64,000 nt of DNA from Glossina fuscipes. Its lineage: Eukaryota; Arthropoda; Insecta; Diptera; Glossinidae. Within the stretch, counting starts at the first letter, position 1. Each line of letters begins with the position of its first letter. Below the pieces are notes generated by a model. That model saw nothing but the letters and a program-made list of their open reading frames with translations, was not told where the DNA came from and ran no database searches. Positions 34,470 through 45,030 of the stretch are shown here, one piece after another. The DNA lies in NCBI RefSeq assembly GCF_014805625.2, contig NW_023998476.1, positions 1,135,888 to 1,199,887 of the forward strand. Direction: 5' to 3'. The translations under genes and the position numbers were made by a program.

Positions 34470-34823
34470 AATATGCTTATTTATAGATAAAATTTCAATT
34501 ATGTAATTGTTTTTATTACGTTTTAATTGAATTCGTTTATTTCTAAAATTAAATTCTCGTAATGGTTTTACGATAAATGTAAAGTTGAACCGCTCAAGCA
34601 AGTCTATAAAGTGAACTTCCGCAAGGCTGACAGAGACACGATCATGGTTTATAAAATGAGAATCAATAATTTAAATTTTACATTTTCTTGGGTGATTACT
34701 TTGTCCATATTTAGTTCTCCCAAATCTTGTGAGCGGGCGTTAGGTCTAACACGAATAATCATCATTTGTCAACGTTAACTGGATTCCACAATCATTTAAG
34801 CGCAGCAAGCATAGTCTTGTGTG

Positions 34824-34872
34824 AAGAGACAGAGAGAGAGGGAGAGAGACAGAGAGAGAGAGAGAGAGAAAG
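34824..34872. repeat. (GA)n imperfect microsatellite
   Basis: GAGA tracts interrupted by CA and GG, about 330 bases upstream of the secreted-protein gene. GAGA tracts can bind GAGA factor in fly promoters, but nothing here proves a regulatory role. Confidence 0.9.
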
Positions 34873-35004
34873 ATTTGCACAATATTGCATTGTATTCAGA
34901 TTATAACTATATGCTGGATGCCATTAAGAGAAATTTTTTTCAAAAACTTTATAAACGTAAAAGTGAAAAACGAGAAATTGTTCTTGATTGTCATTAAGTC
35001 ATGT

Positions 35005-35010
35005 TATAAA
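35005..35010 (+). promoter_or_regulatory. Candidate TATA box
   Basis: TATAAA within ATGTTATAAATGCAAC, about 200 bases upstream of the start codon of the secreted-protein gene. An initiator-like TCAGT at 35057-35061 is about 50 bases downstream, farther than the usual 30, so the pairing is uncertain. Confidence 0.3.
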
Positions 35011-35203
35011 TGCAACATTAAGCTTAGAACAACAAGATACTAATAATAAACCACAATCAGTTGTTAGTATTTCAGTAGCAGCATTACTAGCTGAACAATA
35101 GGTTCAGGAACAACAAGTTTAAAAAAACTTTGTTAAAAATTAAATAAATAAAAAAAGTTTTTGAATTCAGTGAAAATTCGATTCTGTACAAAACAAACTA
35201 GAA

Positions 35204-35865
35204 ATGCTTCAAGTGTCAACAATCGTGAGTTTACAAGAATTACTTTAATTTAACCTGATTTGTCTAAATTTAACGCAACTGTACGCTTTTAGTTTTTTCT
35301 TATTATCGTGTTGATCGCATCAAGTCGTTATCACTTGACGTCAGCAAACGGTCCACAAGGATTTACTACTGCTAACCATGATCCGAAAATTTTGCTAATA
35401 AGCCACGATCTTATACCAGATAGCGCAGAAAACTCGCCTAAAAAAGTACTACGGGTCAATACATTAAAAGGATCATCCTTAGGCGAAGATCATCGAATAT
35501 CTATTAAAAATTCCTCTTTGTACAATATTCAAACCTTCTTAGCACCGCCCAGTAAACCTAAATATTTGAATTCCCGAGATATGCGCGTTAAACAGAGTTT
35601 AGCAGAGGAAGATAAATTTCTTAAACCGAAATTGCTTGAGCGTCGTAAAGAACTTAATTTCCTCTATAATCGTATGAACAGTGATGTAGCCGAAGGTTCT
35701 GCGCCTATTCATTTGGCACCAGGCGCATACCCTGTATATTATGTAATGTCGAAAATTAATGGACATTTTGGTAAACAAACATTAAAGAGCTTCAGCAGCA
35801 CAAAAGATTTTATGAAATATTTAAAAACAAAGAAAATTGAAAATTTCAAAGCGAAAATCAATTAA
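35204..35865 (+). CDS. Secreted protein of unknown function, two exons, Cys- and Trp-free
   Basis: Coding parts are 35204-35224 (ATG plus six codons) and 35293-35865. The 68-base intron (35225-35292) has a GTGAGT donor and a CGCTTTTAG acceptor. Splicing joins MLQVSTI to FFLIIVLIASS, making a classic signal peptide; without the splice exon 2 has no natural ATG. A tiny first exon that splits the signal peptide is typical of fly secreted and cuticle-type genes. The product has about 197 residues, is basic (Lys/Arg-rich) and has no Cys or Trp. Middle: a charged stretch (LKPKLLERRKELNFLYNRM). C-terminal third: GAYPVYYVMSKINGHFGKQT, then FSSTKDFMKYLKTKK. The YPVYY-x(4)-NGxFGKQ segment looks like a conserved module, but I cannot name the family. 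The frame is complete. AATAAA lies 45 bases past the stop. It probably acts outside the cell. Confidence 0.87.
35225..35292 (+). other. 68-base intron of the secreted-protein gene
   Basis: GTGAGT at the start and a TACGCTTTTAG end, phase 0 after codon 7. The length matches the most common intron size class in higher flies. Confidence 0.85.
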
Positions 35866-35910
35866 ATATTAGTTTAAGTTAATTAAACATGAAATTTCTA
35901 TAAGATTTTG

Positions 35911-35916
35911 AATAAA
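35911..35916 (+). terminator. Poly(A) signal of the secreted-protein gene
   Basis: AATAAA 45 bases after the TAA stop, followed by GAATGAATTATTTATA. Confidence 0.75.
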
Positions 35917-36754
35917 TGAATGAATTATTTATAACGGCAAAAACTATTCGCAGACTTATAGAGAAACATTTACATAACTTGTATTAATCAAGAAGACAAG
36001 TCTTAGATAATTGAGACAAAACGGAGGTGGCCAACTTTAAAATCATTGCTCGATGTCAAGCAACAATTTTTTACTTTGTAATAAACGGCAGACAGAACAC
36101 TTCGAGCGCTGGAAATTTTTAATACAAATGTACAAGTCGTCTGTTTTGCTTTGCTCAGAGATCGGCATATGAAGACTATAAGAGATAACTTTCGGTTCCG
36201 TAAATTCCACTCGGACGATGGGACAATTTCCGTCATTTCGAGAGCCATAGCAAATGGGAATGAGTAACAGCAATGGTCCATTTGCTTCTCTCTACCCAGG
36301 CGTATCCACCTTCGCTAATATTTAACATTCTCGCAATTTTGTCTAATAACAGTTACCACGAAATCTTCTGAAACGAGCTCAGAATGAAAAGAAACTCTTT
36401 CCCAATTCTAATGCTAAAGTTTACTTTGCAAAGTCCTAGGTGTTACATTTACCATCTTAGCTCGTCGAAATCCTACAACAACGAGATTAATACCGACACT
36501 GCTCAACTCATGTGAATCCCTCGATCCAGCTATTGCTTCGCCGGTTTATAGAATCTAATGGACGAAAACAATAATTACTAAAACGTGCATGGCAATGAAC
36601 CTATTGAGAAAAGGAGACATTTTTCAAAAGAAAAAAAAATTTTTGTTATTGAATCTCGCTGAGAAAACCTGTCGGTAGGTTATATATCGCGATGACACTT
36701 AAACCAGGTTGGCTGCTAAGTTATTTCCGCAAAGGTAAAGTCACCACAATAAAC

Positions 36755-36830
36755 GAGTTTGTTAGGAATGCGGCTGCCAAGTCAGAGTAAGCGGGTTCAA
36801 ATCTCATGTGTCGTAGAGTTCTCTTTGGAT
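36755..36830 (+). repeat. tRNA-derived SINE head (worn)
   Basis: B box GGGTTCAAATCTC (36793-36805), preceded by GCGGCTGCCAAGTCAGAG, where the A box should be. It matches the B-box context at 44930-44942 and 56837-56849 (GGGT.(C/T)AAATCTCA.GT), so it is one family. Confidence 0.5.
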
Positions 36831-36884
36831 ATGTTGAGAGTGTGGATGCAAGCAACACTTGAGATAGACCAAGCTTTTATTATG

Positions 36885-37172
36885 CCGATCAAAGCAGTAG
36901 TTAAAGCAACACAAGTTTGTTGTCTATCTCTCCGTCTTTCCTTTTTATATTCAACCCGCAAGCTGCAATTTTCCAAGCATTTCGATGAAATTTGATATCT
37001 GGAAGTGTTTTGGCCTAAACACGAACGCTATCGAGAACAGTTCGGATCGGACCACGTTTTCGATCATTTCTCCTATAAACTCTTATTTTGAAAAGCGGTT
37101 ATCTGAAGAAACGTATGGCAGTGGGCGGTATTTAGTAGGGCACCGTGGCCAACTATAGTGATTTTCCTTGTT
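36885..37172 (+). repeat. GTCY-type repeat, family A, internally shortened
   Basis: GTCTATCTCTCCGTC, TTCGATGAAATTTGATAT, TGTTTTGGCCTAAACACGAA and AGTTCGGATCGGACCACG keep family order; the end is GGTATTTAGTAGGGC...TTTTCCTTGTTG at about 37170. Its end abuts the end of the minus mini-me that follows. Confidence 0.7.
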
Positions 37173-37600
37173 GAGCAAGTAAAAAAATTATTTTCGGTCG
37201 CGACCGAATGTTTTACACTCATCACCGTTGTCCTAATAATAGACAAAAAAGTAGAAGAACTAAGTTTGCATGCATATGGAGTAGGAGAGGCAAATTTTTT
37301 TTGATTTTTAAAATAATAGTTTTTGTCGCAGAGGCGTATGAACGTTATAGGCGTCTTCCTTAAAAAGTTTGGGACACTTCCGAACAGTTTTGCAAATTTG
37401 TAGGCAATGTACTCGTTTTCGCTAGCGGTAGAATGTTTACTACAAATACTACACAGTTGCGCGGACAGACAGATGGACAGACGAACAGACGGACATGTTT
37501 AGATGCGTTTCAAATTTGAGCCTAACTAGGAACGTGTATACTTTACGGGGATTTTGAAGCTTGATTCTGCGCCTTATAAAAGTATTGAAGAAAAATTTTA
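37173..37600 (-). repeat. mini-me-like repeat with perfect end palindrome
   Basis: On the minus strand: GAATCAAGCTTCAAAATCCC, CCGTAAAGTATACACG, AACATGTCCGTCTGTTCGTC and CTGTCCATCTGTCTGTCC, then the end GGTGATGAGTGTAAAACA, the palindrome TTCGGTCGCGACCGAA (37193-37208) and a tail of AATAATTTTTTTACTTGCT. The hairpin and CTTG end are the same as in the plus copy at 43998-44325. Confidence 0.78.
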
Positions 37601-37889
37601 ATTTTGATTTTGATACACTATAATATAAGCTAGACGTGGTCAATTTTTTCCCTTTTTTGTGCATGATAGCTACAGCATCACCGATAAAATACACATTCAA
37701 ATTTTTGTATATTTAAATGCTTTATTTTGCGAATAATGATAAAAAAACGATCCTGTTTTCCTTCTGAAAACCAGAGGTGTTCTCAGTTCGCGGCTTACTG
37801 TGCGCATCTCCTCCGACCCATTTAGCCCAGGTTCTATACTAACCTGAAGGCGATAGCTTCATTTTTGCGGCCGGGATAATATTTACAGT

Positions 37890-38060
37890 AGATTTTACAC
37901 AGACGGCGGGATGGACAGACGAACATTCCTAAAACGATTCAGAGTTTGATGCTGATCAAGAATATATATAGATTTTGGGGACTCTGAAGCTTCCTTCTGG
38001 GCGTTGCAAACTTCTTGACAAAATGAATGTTTTCCTCATTCTTCGATGATGGCTATAAAA
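37890..38060 (-). repeat. mini-me-like repeat, 5' half
   Basis: The minus strand reads GAAGTTTGCAACGCCCAGAA, GGAAGCTTCAGAGTCCCC, CTATATATATTCTTGATCAG, CATCAAACTCTGAATCGTTT and GGAATGTTCGTCTGTCC. It is nearly word-for-word the plus copy at 44040-44150. The 3' part with the hairpin is missing or replaced by the neighbouring copy. Confidence 0.82.
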
Positions 38061-39356
38061 AGTACGAAAACGTGATTGCGATTTTAATTAACCGAAAAAC
38101 CAAAAAGATGGACCTACGGCTATTCACGTACGTTCATGAAGAATCTATGTATATGTGTTTCTTTCAAGGATATTGCAACGCGTTTCAATTATTTGATAAA
38201 TTCAACACATCCTCTTTGATGAGCATTAACAAACTATTACCTTATCGTTACACCCGCGATTGACATAGCAGATAATGCCTGTCAGGCATATTTGTTACAA
38301 GTTGGCATTGTCAAGTAAAGTTAGTTTCTTTGTTAGAAGCCAACAACACAGCACCGCCAACAATGTTAAAATTAACATTTGAATTATAATTGAAAAAGTT
38401 ACCTCAAAAGACAAAGCTGTCGAGCAAGTTTTGTCCAATACAGAATTTATAGACGCTGCAAAAGTTTTCTACAAGAATATTCATTTTATATTTTTAAATT
38501 ATTTAATAATGTCTCTCGTATATATTTAATTTGCAAAAAATATTTAAAAGCGTTAACAATGAAAAGAAACGGCACGAAACGGGGATGTGAAGAATCAAAA
38601 GACAAATTAGAGACGTCCACGAACGTAGCAGGATAAGCGTAAGCTATGTGTCTGGCTTAAACAAATGGGTATTGAAATGGTTTCAGAAATCTCGGTAATC
38701 AACATATAAAGTCTGGATGATATCAAGCGTTTAAGCTGAAGACACAGATATCACATCTAACTATAAATAATTCAATAGATTGCTAGAAACAACTTTCACT
38801 TATATATGATAATTGCAAAGTTTTCTATTGCACGCTGGTTAACAGACAAAAGATAGCAAAATTCTCAAACTTGGTTTTTGGATTTATTTTGAGTCTTACT
38901 ATGCATACCGGCTGGACCGATAGCTCCACAGAGAGAAAAAGAGTGAAAAAGGGATCATATAGACGGAAAAATTTTCAACGAATTATTATATTTATTCATT
39001 TGATGGTGTCTTTCTCTGAGTTAAGTTAACACTAAATGCTACAAAAATAAGACAACACTGAGATACCGTGCCTTTCAGCCGCAGTTAAAAAAAGCAAATA
39101 AACCAGTCGCCTTAAGTTTACAAAAGCTTTCATGTCAAGTTGTATTTTTTTGCACATTCATATTCCTCTTCGTTCCAAAGCACAAATTCTTTTATAAGAA
39201 AAGTGTCCGGAATCGTTAAAATTAATTTATTCTTTAAATTGTTTACAGATATTTATCCCAGAAAATTCAGTTAAAAATATATTTTCAGCTGGATTATAGC
39301 ATTAATCAGAAACTTACGGGTTAACAGCTGATAATAGATTACAGCTTTCTACTTAC
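38061..39356. other. No gene recognised
   Basis: AT-rich spacer or putative intron downstream (in minus-strand terms) of the 39357-39445 exon. Confidence 0.45.
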
Positions 39357-39445
39357 GGAAAGCTAAATGTATCGTCTTTCCGTCGGAGCAATTCGGCCAT
39401 ATCTCTTACAGATGTCATTCCCAGCATAAGTCCACTCGTTGTTTC
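39357..39445 (-). CDS. Internal coding exon of an unidentified minus-strand gene
   Basis: The minus strand shows TTATTTTTTCATTTTTACAG (acceptor), 89 bases, then GTAAGT (donor, 39351-39356): textbook fly splice sites on both sides. Only one of the three frames is open across the exon; it starts in phase 0 and ends with two bases of a codon. The peptide begins ETTSGLMLGMTSVRDMAELL and goes on RRKDDTFSFP. The sequence is non-repetitive and richer in GC than its flanks. A second GTAAGT lies 40 bases beyond the first (39312-39317), a possible alternative donor, but reading into it meets a stop at once. I do not know the family. The partner exons are not certain; 17008-17350 fits in phase. Confidence 0.62.
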
Positions 39446-40054
39446 CTGTAAAAATGAAAAAATAATAATGCTGCGCGCAAATGTCTCGACATATTGAAGA
39501 GAGAAGAGCAATACTATGCTAATGATCAGAGGAAACCATATCAGCCGGCCTTGGGCTCTGCGCACTCTGCATAACGGAGTATACGAAAGACGATGTGCGC
39601 AATTTGACAATACTTGGCCATAGTTATAATGTGTGTGTGTTTGTGCGTGCTTTCAGTCCGCAAATGTATAATATTTACCCATAGGGCACATATCCTTTAG
39701 AAACTCTCTTTTCTCAATTTCTTCTAGACTACCTATGGAGAACAATCCATTGCGTGAACAGAGTCATTAAAAAAAAAAAAATTTCATCAGTCTTCCATGC
39801 CCACCATATCAATCGGAATAAAAATATGGAAAATATATTCACTATTTAAGACGGACTCTCGAGCATCAACAGAAGATATACGATTTTCACAACGCTTTAT
39901 ACTTTTTCTGTACCTATCTTTTTGACGCATATTGACATCTGCACTTTTGTTCTATAAAAATGGAAAAAACCTTAGCCACGCATACGCAATGTGTCACACT
40001 GTCTGGAAATCTAGTGTTTCCTTTTTTTAAAGACGTTTTTTCCGCTAAAGGTGA
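39446..40054. other. No gene recognised
   Basis: AT-rich, probably intronic to the minus-strand gene if it is real; a (GT)n patch at about 39630-39645. Confidence 0.4.
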
Positions 40055-40110
40055 TGGGTATAAAAGAGTCGGTCGCAGCCGAACATAATTTTCTCGCTTG
40101 TATTATATTT
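40055..40110 (+). repeat. 3' end of a mini-me-like repeat
   Basis: GGTGATGGGTATAAAAGAGT, CGGTCGCAGCCGAACATAA and TTTTCTCGCTTGTATTAT equal the end of the complete copy at 44245-44310, with a slightly imperfect hairpin. The upstream half is not clearly readable. Confidence 0.68.
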
Positions 40111-40380
40111 TTGTTTTTGCTATGATTTTTCTTCGTTATTGATATTCCTAAATATTAATAATAAATGATTTTTGTGCAAAACTTGAAATCTTTTTTTTCA
40201 AACTTTTGAAAATAAGCAAAATAAATTAAATAAAATGTTAACATCCTTCCAGACATATGGGCGTTTACATAATTCACACCTGATAGTATAGAACTGATTA
40301 TTATTTTTACTCAATTATAAAAACATTAAAAATTTAATTATATGAGTACGAAAACAAAGAACGCAAAACATGTAAATAAC

Positions 40381-40406
40381 TTTTTTTTTTTTTTTTTTTT
40401 TTTTTT
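40381..40406. repeat. Poly(T) run
   Basis: 26 consecutive T; could be the A-tail of a minus-strand retro-copy, but no readable body adjoins. Confidence 0.95.
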
Positions 40407-43267
40407 GAATTAAAACGCATACAAAAAACAATTAAATTAAATTAACCGCAAAATTCAAATTTGCAGCATATTTAACATAAAATTATTTTCACAGCAACAT
40501 GATATTAAAAGAATTTTTCGAAACCACAGCAGGAGTTTATAAAAACACTAAACAGCTGGTATTCCATAGTAAAAAGAATTTCAAACAACAACAGTAAATA
40601 ACAACGACAGTAATATCTAAAGCAAAGCGAAGAAAATAGTTTCCCTTCCAAGGCAAAACAAAGAGTAAACAAAAGAAGAAGTAATGTTAAGAACAACTTA
40701 AAAAAAGAAAAAAATTTTTTCAACTTTATTCCGTATATTTATTTAAAATCCTTTTTTTTCATTTCTTTTCTTTAGTTTATTTCCAGAAAAATTCCACCAT
40801 AGCATCGTATGAAAGTTCTTGTTGTCTTAATTGAATATTTTGCGTTAACTAAACGTTGCGTTGACAAGCTCACAAAAACTTTAGCGCAACCTAAACACAC
40901 GTAATTGCATATATATGTGTAGCTAAACGGAAAACAAACGGTTAAGCCTTCTATTTTGTAAGAAACAAACGTTGTTTTTCACGTTTTAAACGTTGTTTTA
41001 GTTGTTTAGTTTTATGCATGAGGTCTTGGTGGTAGCATTGGTTGCAACCAGACGCCTAATGTAATGACAATAACACAAAAAAAGAAGACAAGCTGGAGAG
41101 ACAAGTTTTTTAACATAAAAAGAAAAAAAGTAAAACTCATGGAGTTATAAAAGTCTTTCTCTCTGCCTCTGTCTCCCTCTCCGTTTCGCTCCTTTAAACT
41201 GGTTCGAATATCTTTTGCTTCAATCACCTCTGGCAGCCATTCCTGGCTACCTGCTAGACTCCTTGTCTACCTGCTTTTTAAGCATGCCATTAGGTGATCC
41301 AAAATGAGTTAATAAAGTCGCTTTATCGATATAATTACATACTTCTTATGACTTATATTTTGTTTTTTCCAGTGTTGCAATCCAAGTTGTATGCCCTATG
41401 TCCGAAAATATGGTGTACATTATATTAACTATTTAAAATAAAGTTGTGCGCAAGAAGTGCAAACTGATATGACATTTTTATTGTAGCAAAGAAAGAGCCT
41501 CTTGATATCAAAATTGACCAACATTGCTGAGTCTTTCCAACAAGTTGACAACATAATCTCAATTTCCTCATTTCCTATTTTATTCAATTCACAAATTATT
41601 AATTTTAAAGGTCCATTACAACGAAGAATAAAGATTTTTTCACCCACTGCAACATTGAAATTCTTCAGCGATACCAATATAAAACGCTAAGGCTAATCGC
41701 CAAAGCTTACATCTCAGTAAAAGAAATAATTGTCAATGTCTTAGCACGTTGTCTTTCTGCAAAGCTGTTGACCTCGAAATTACAAAAAAATACGATAGCA
41801 GAAACTAATCGCAGCACGCATTTTTAGAATAAAACAAAATATCGAAATTCTTCAATACTGTTTTTCCCTTGTCCGAAAATATGATATACATAAACAAATC
41901 GAGAGATAATACAAAGAGATCAAATTCAATGAAAAAGTGGCTTCGTTCTGTTGAAAAACAGTTTATTTTCGCCTAGGATATTGCTCGTTTTCGCCCGTCA
42001 CTATAAAAATGGGCAAATTCCAATTGCTTTAACTTTGAACTTCTTTGATAAGCAAATTTTATGAAAGCTTACCGTTTTGGAAGAAGTAGAGGGAATGTAA
42101 ATTCTATCGCTCCTCTGATGAGCACTTCTTCCCACGCACTTACTAGTGCTCTAATATCAATTGCAATACATTCTCCTAACAACAACCGCCTATCTTGGAA
42201 AGAAAAATGCAGCTAAAGCTTCTTTATTTGAATCCAGATTTTTTTACGAAATATAAACCTTATTCCCGGACAAAGAAGTTTATTAGTTATCGTTATAAGA
42301 ACCGCGTTTTATTTAAAAAAAACACATTGCCAACCTACTTTGATACACCATTCTTCGTTTGTCGCTATTCTTGTTGTTCTCTTACAGTTTGTTTTCAAGT
42401 CTTTCGCACAACATTGTGGTTGTCTTCACTGTTATAGTTTTAAGCACTTTGTACTTGCCCTGCTCTATTGTTGCATATAATTAGGCGTTGCACTAAAGTT
42501 TCTTTTCCCTCCGGACTCATTTCCGTTCTCACTAATTCTTACTTTTTTCTATTTAAATATGTGTAGTTTTGTCTGCATTTTAATGCTTGAAAATATTTTA
42601 ATGCGTTTACTGTTGTTATTGCATTGTCTTTGTGATGCATCGGCTGACATTTCTACCAAAATGGGAATGTTAACGCTGTGGTTGTTGTTGTGACTGATGG
42701 TGGTAATGATATTTTATGTTTATTGTTATTGTTTGTTGCTCTTTCACATTCATAATGTATTTGCTAGACACCGTCCACAATCTGAATAAATGAGATTTTA
42801 GTTTCCTTTTGTTTTATATATATATTTTTATTCATCGTTTGTTTTATTTTTATTTTAGTTGACCTTTTTCAAAAATTACAAAATCATTAACACCCATTTC
42901 CTTAAGCCCGCGCTAAAAATGCAATCATTTTATAATAATTTAATGCTATTCTTGCTAGAATAGCACCAACAACAACAATAACAAAAAACCAATGTCATAC
43001 AGTACAACTAACTTGAAATTAATGTTAGACTCTTGAGTAAATGTGAAATAATTTATCATTGCGTTGCGTAATTTGTCTTTAATGTTTCGTCTGCTATGCG
43101 TTACGCAAACACACACGTGCATAATATATGTAGAAAAGAGCACAAAAATAACCGACGCAACACAACCAACCAACACCTACAAATTTCCATTCCATTGTCA
43201 GAACTTAAACAGGCTCGAAGCTATGAGTGAGTATATGAATGTATATGACTTGTATATGTGGCTGTGG

Positions 43268-43271
<4 letters not shown>

Positions 43272-43303
<32 letters not shown>
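43272..43303. repeat. (GT)n microsatellite
   Basis: About 32 bases of alternating GT, followed by TATGTTATGTGTGTACGTGTG. Confidence 0.95.
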
Positions 43304-43307
<4 letters not shown>

Positions 43308-43997
43308 TATGTGTGTACGTGTGTTTTAACGAGTATTTAACATTATAAAGTATAACGGTATTATGTGAGAGGTCTAACATTTGCTTTTACGTATCTTGCT
43401 GGCTTATTTGCCTCAACTAACATTTGAGTATGTGTCTGCGAGGACGTAATTTCCTTTTCATTATGGTTTTAAAGACACTCTACTTGTGTATCTGTGTCGT
43501 TTTCCTTCTTATTTGCTTTTTTTTTTTTCCTTTCTTCCTACGAATTTTGCGTTTGTTAGTATTTTCGTGTAAGCATGCAGCATAAAAGTTTTGTTTGTGA
43601 CTTTTGCCAGGAAGTATTTAAACGTTTTTGTTCATTTTATTTTCTTTTCATTTACTCTTACTGTTAGCACTATATATACACTTACGTACGTCTTCGGTTC
43701 TGTATCTTTTATTTTTATTTATTTATTTTTTGCTTTTGCATTATTCTGGGCGCTGGAGATTAATGGAGTGTCACTTAGATAACACTTGAGCGCGCCATCT
43801 TTGAAAGCTCTTGAGATTTATACATGTCGGTATGCATTACTCGTTCGCTTTCCCGGCTCGTTAGCAAACGAAGACTAATGTGTCAGTAAATTTTCTTTTT
43901 TATCTGGATTTATTTTGGCTTTCTTTGTCTAAAATAAGAAACCGTTAACGTAAGTTGCGATTTAACTCGCTTCTGAAAAAATTTTTTAATAATTTTC

Positions 43998-44325
43998 TTT
44001 TTGTTATACTCATCACCGAAGGATAAGGAAAACAATACTTTTGTCAAGATGTTTGCAACGCCCAGAAGGAAGCTTCCGTGTCCCCAAAAACTATATATAT
44101 ATATTCTTGATCAGCATCGCTGAATCGATTTAGGAATGTCCGTTTGTCCTTCCAACCGTTTGTGCAATGTCTACGGTCAATATTCTCTTGACCGCATGAA
44201 AATTTTGTGCTTTTGTTTGTCTTGTCTTTGGTGATAGGTATAGAACATGAAAGAATGGTGATAGGTATAAAAGATTCGGTCCAGACCGAATTTAATTTTC
44301 TTTGTATATAATTGAATATATTTTC
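43998..44325 (+). repeat. mini-me-like repeat, most complete copy
   Basis: Order: TTGTTATACTCATCACCGAA; GTTTGCAACGCCCAGAAGGA; ACTATATATATATATTCTTG then ATCAGCATCGCTGAATCG; GGAATGTCCGTTTGTCCTTC; TTTGGTGATAGGTATA; the perfect end hairpin ATTCGGTC-CA-GACCGAAT (44274-44291); and a TTTTCTTTG end. About 320 bases, no coding frame. The (TA)n, conserved core and GTCY layout is that of dipteran mini-me/DINE-1 elements. It is non-autonomous and would need helicase-type proteins supplied by a Helentron. Confidence 0.85.
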
Positions 44326-44889
44326 CAGTACCGACAACCTATGACCTCTGGTTAGCTATTCCACTGTACCTACCCAATAAAGTGGTATTCGTTAATAAAT
44401 CATTTAAAAGTGCACAACTAATTAAAATGAATGCAAACATATGCACGATTGCAATAGACCACCATGAAATAGGCGCACATATAAAAACATACTTTCCAAA
44501 AAGTACCGGGAATCTTATTAACTATTAATTCTTTCGAAAGACTCTATTAACTCAGGTTCAATTCAAAAGGAAACCACTTCAACAGGACGTAATTTAGTCA
44601 TGTTGCTTTCTAATCGAGAAGTATCCACCTTTACGGATAGCTTGACATGAGTAATTTCCCAAAAACCAGAGTGAATAGAATTAATTTGTCTCCAGGTAAG
44701 ACCGATGGTAGCTCTTTTCGCGTCGACCGAAAACTCTTAAATGGATTTCACGCTGACACGCTGAGCTATATTCTATCAACTTTCAAAAGTGACGAATCCA
44801 GTATTCTAACGTTAATGAAGGACTAAAACCGAGTTTCTACCAGTTTGAAGGGCTTTGGTGATCATCTCTTAAACTCATCCACATTAGTA
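44326..44889. other. No gene recognised
   Basis: AT-rich spacer between the mini-me copy and a SINE. Confidence 0.5.
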
Positions 44890-45030
44890 GGAGAGTAAGT
44901 AAAATTGCGACTATCAAGTCAATGTTCGCGGGTCCAAATCTCAGTACGGGGGAGTTCACTTTGGACGCAGTTTGGTCCAGTTGATCCAGTTGAAAGGCAT
45001 AACACTTACTGGTTGGGTACACAACTACCA
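44890..45030 (+). repeat. tRNA-derived SINE copy (worn)
   Basis: B box GGGTCCAAATCTC (44930-44942), followed 55-80 bases later by GCATAACACTTACTGGTTGG, which matches AGATAACACTTACCAATTG at 49274-49292 in the SINE at 49155-49387. The shared segment beyond the tRNA part shows a common SINE body. The opposing frame at 44837-45220 is a shadow of this repeat. Confidence 0.55.

Larger units (their letters stand above)
40111..43997. other. Gene-free AT-rich stretch
   Basis: Contains a 26-base poly(T), T- and A-rich low-complexity patches and a (GT)n repeat. The frames here are short or low-complexity (for example 40505-40723 minus, 43064-43348 plus). No exon was recognised. Confidence 0.5.

Noticed and set aside
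40381..40406. Poly(T) as the tail of a processed pseudogene on the minus strand
   Set aside because: The adjoining sequence shows no readable gene copy and no flanking duplication.
43064..43380. Frames with (Cys-Val)n or (His-Thr)n
   Set aside because: Translations of the (GT)n microsatellite on the two strands.
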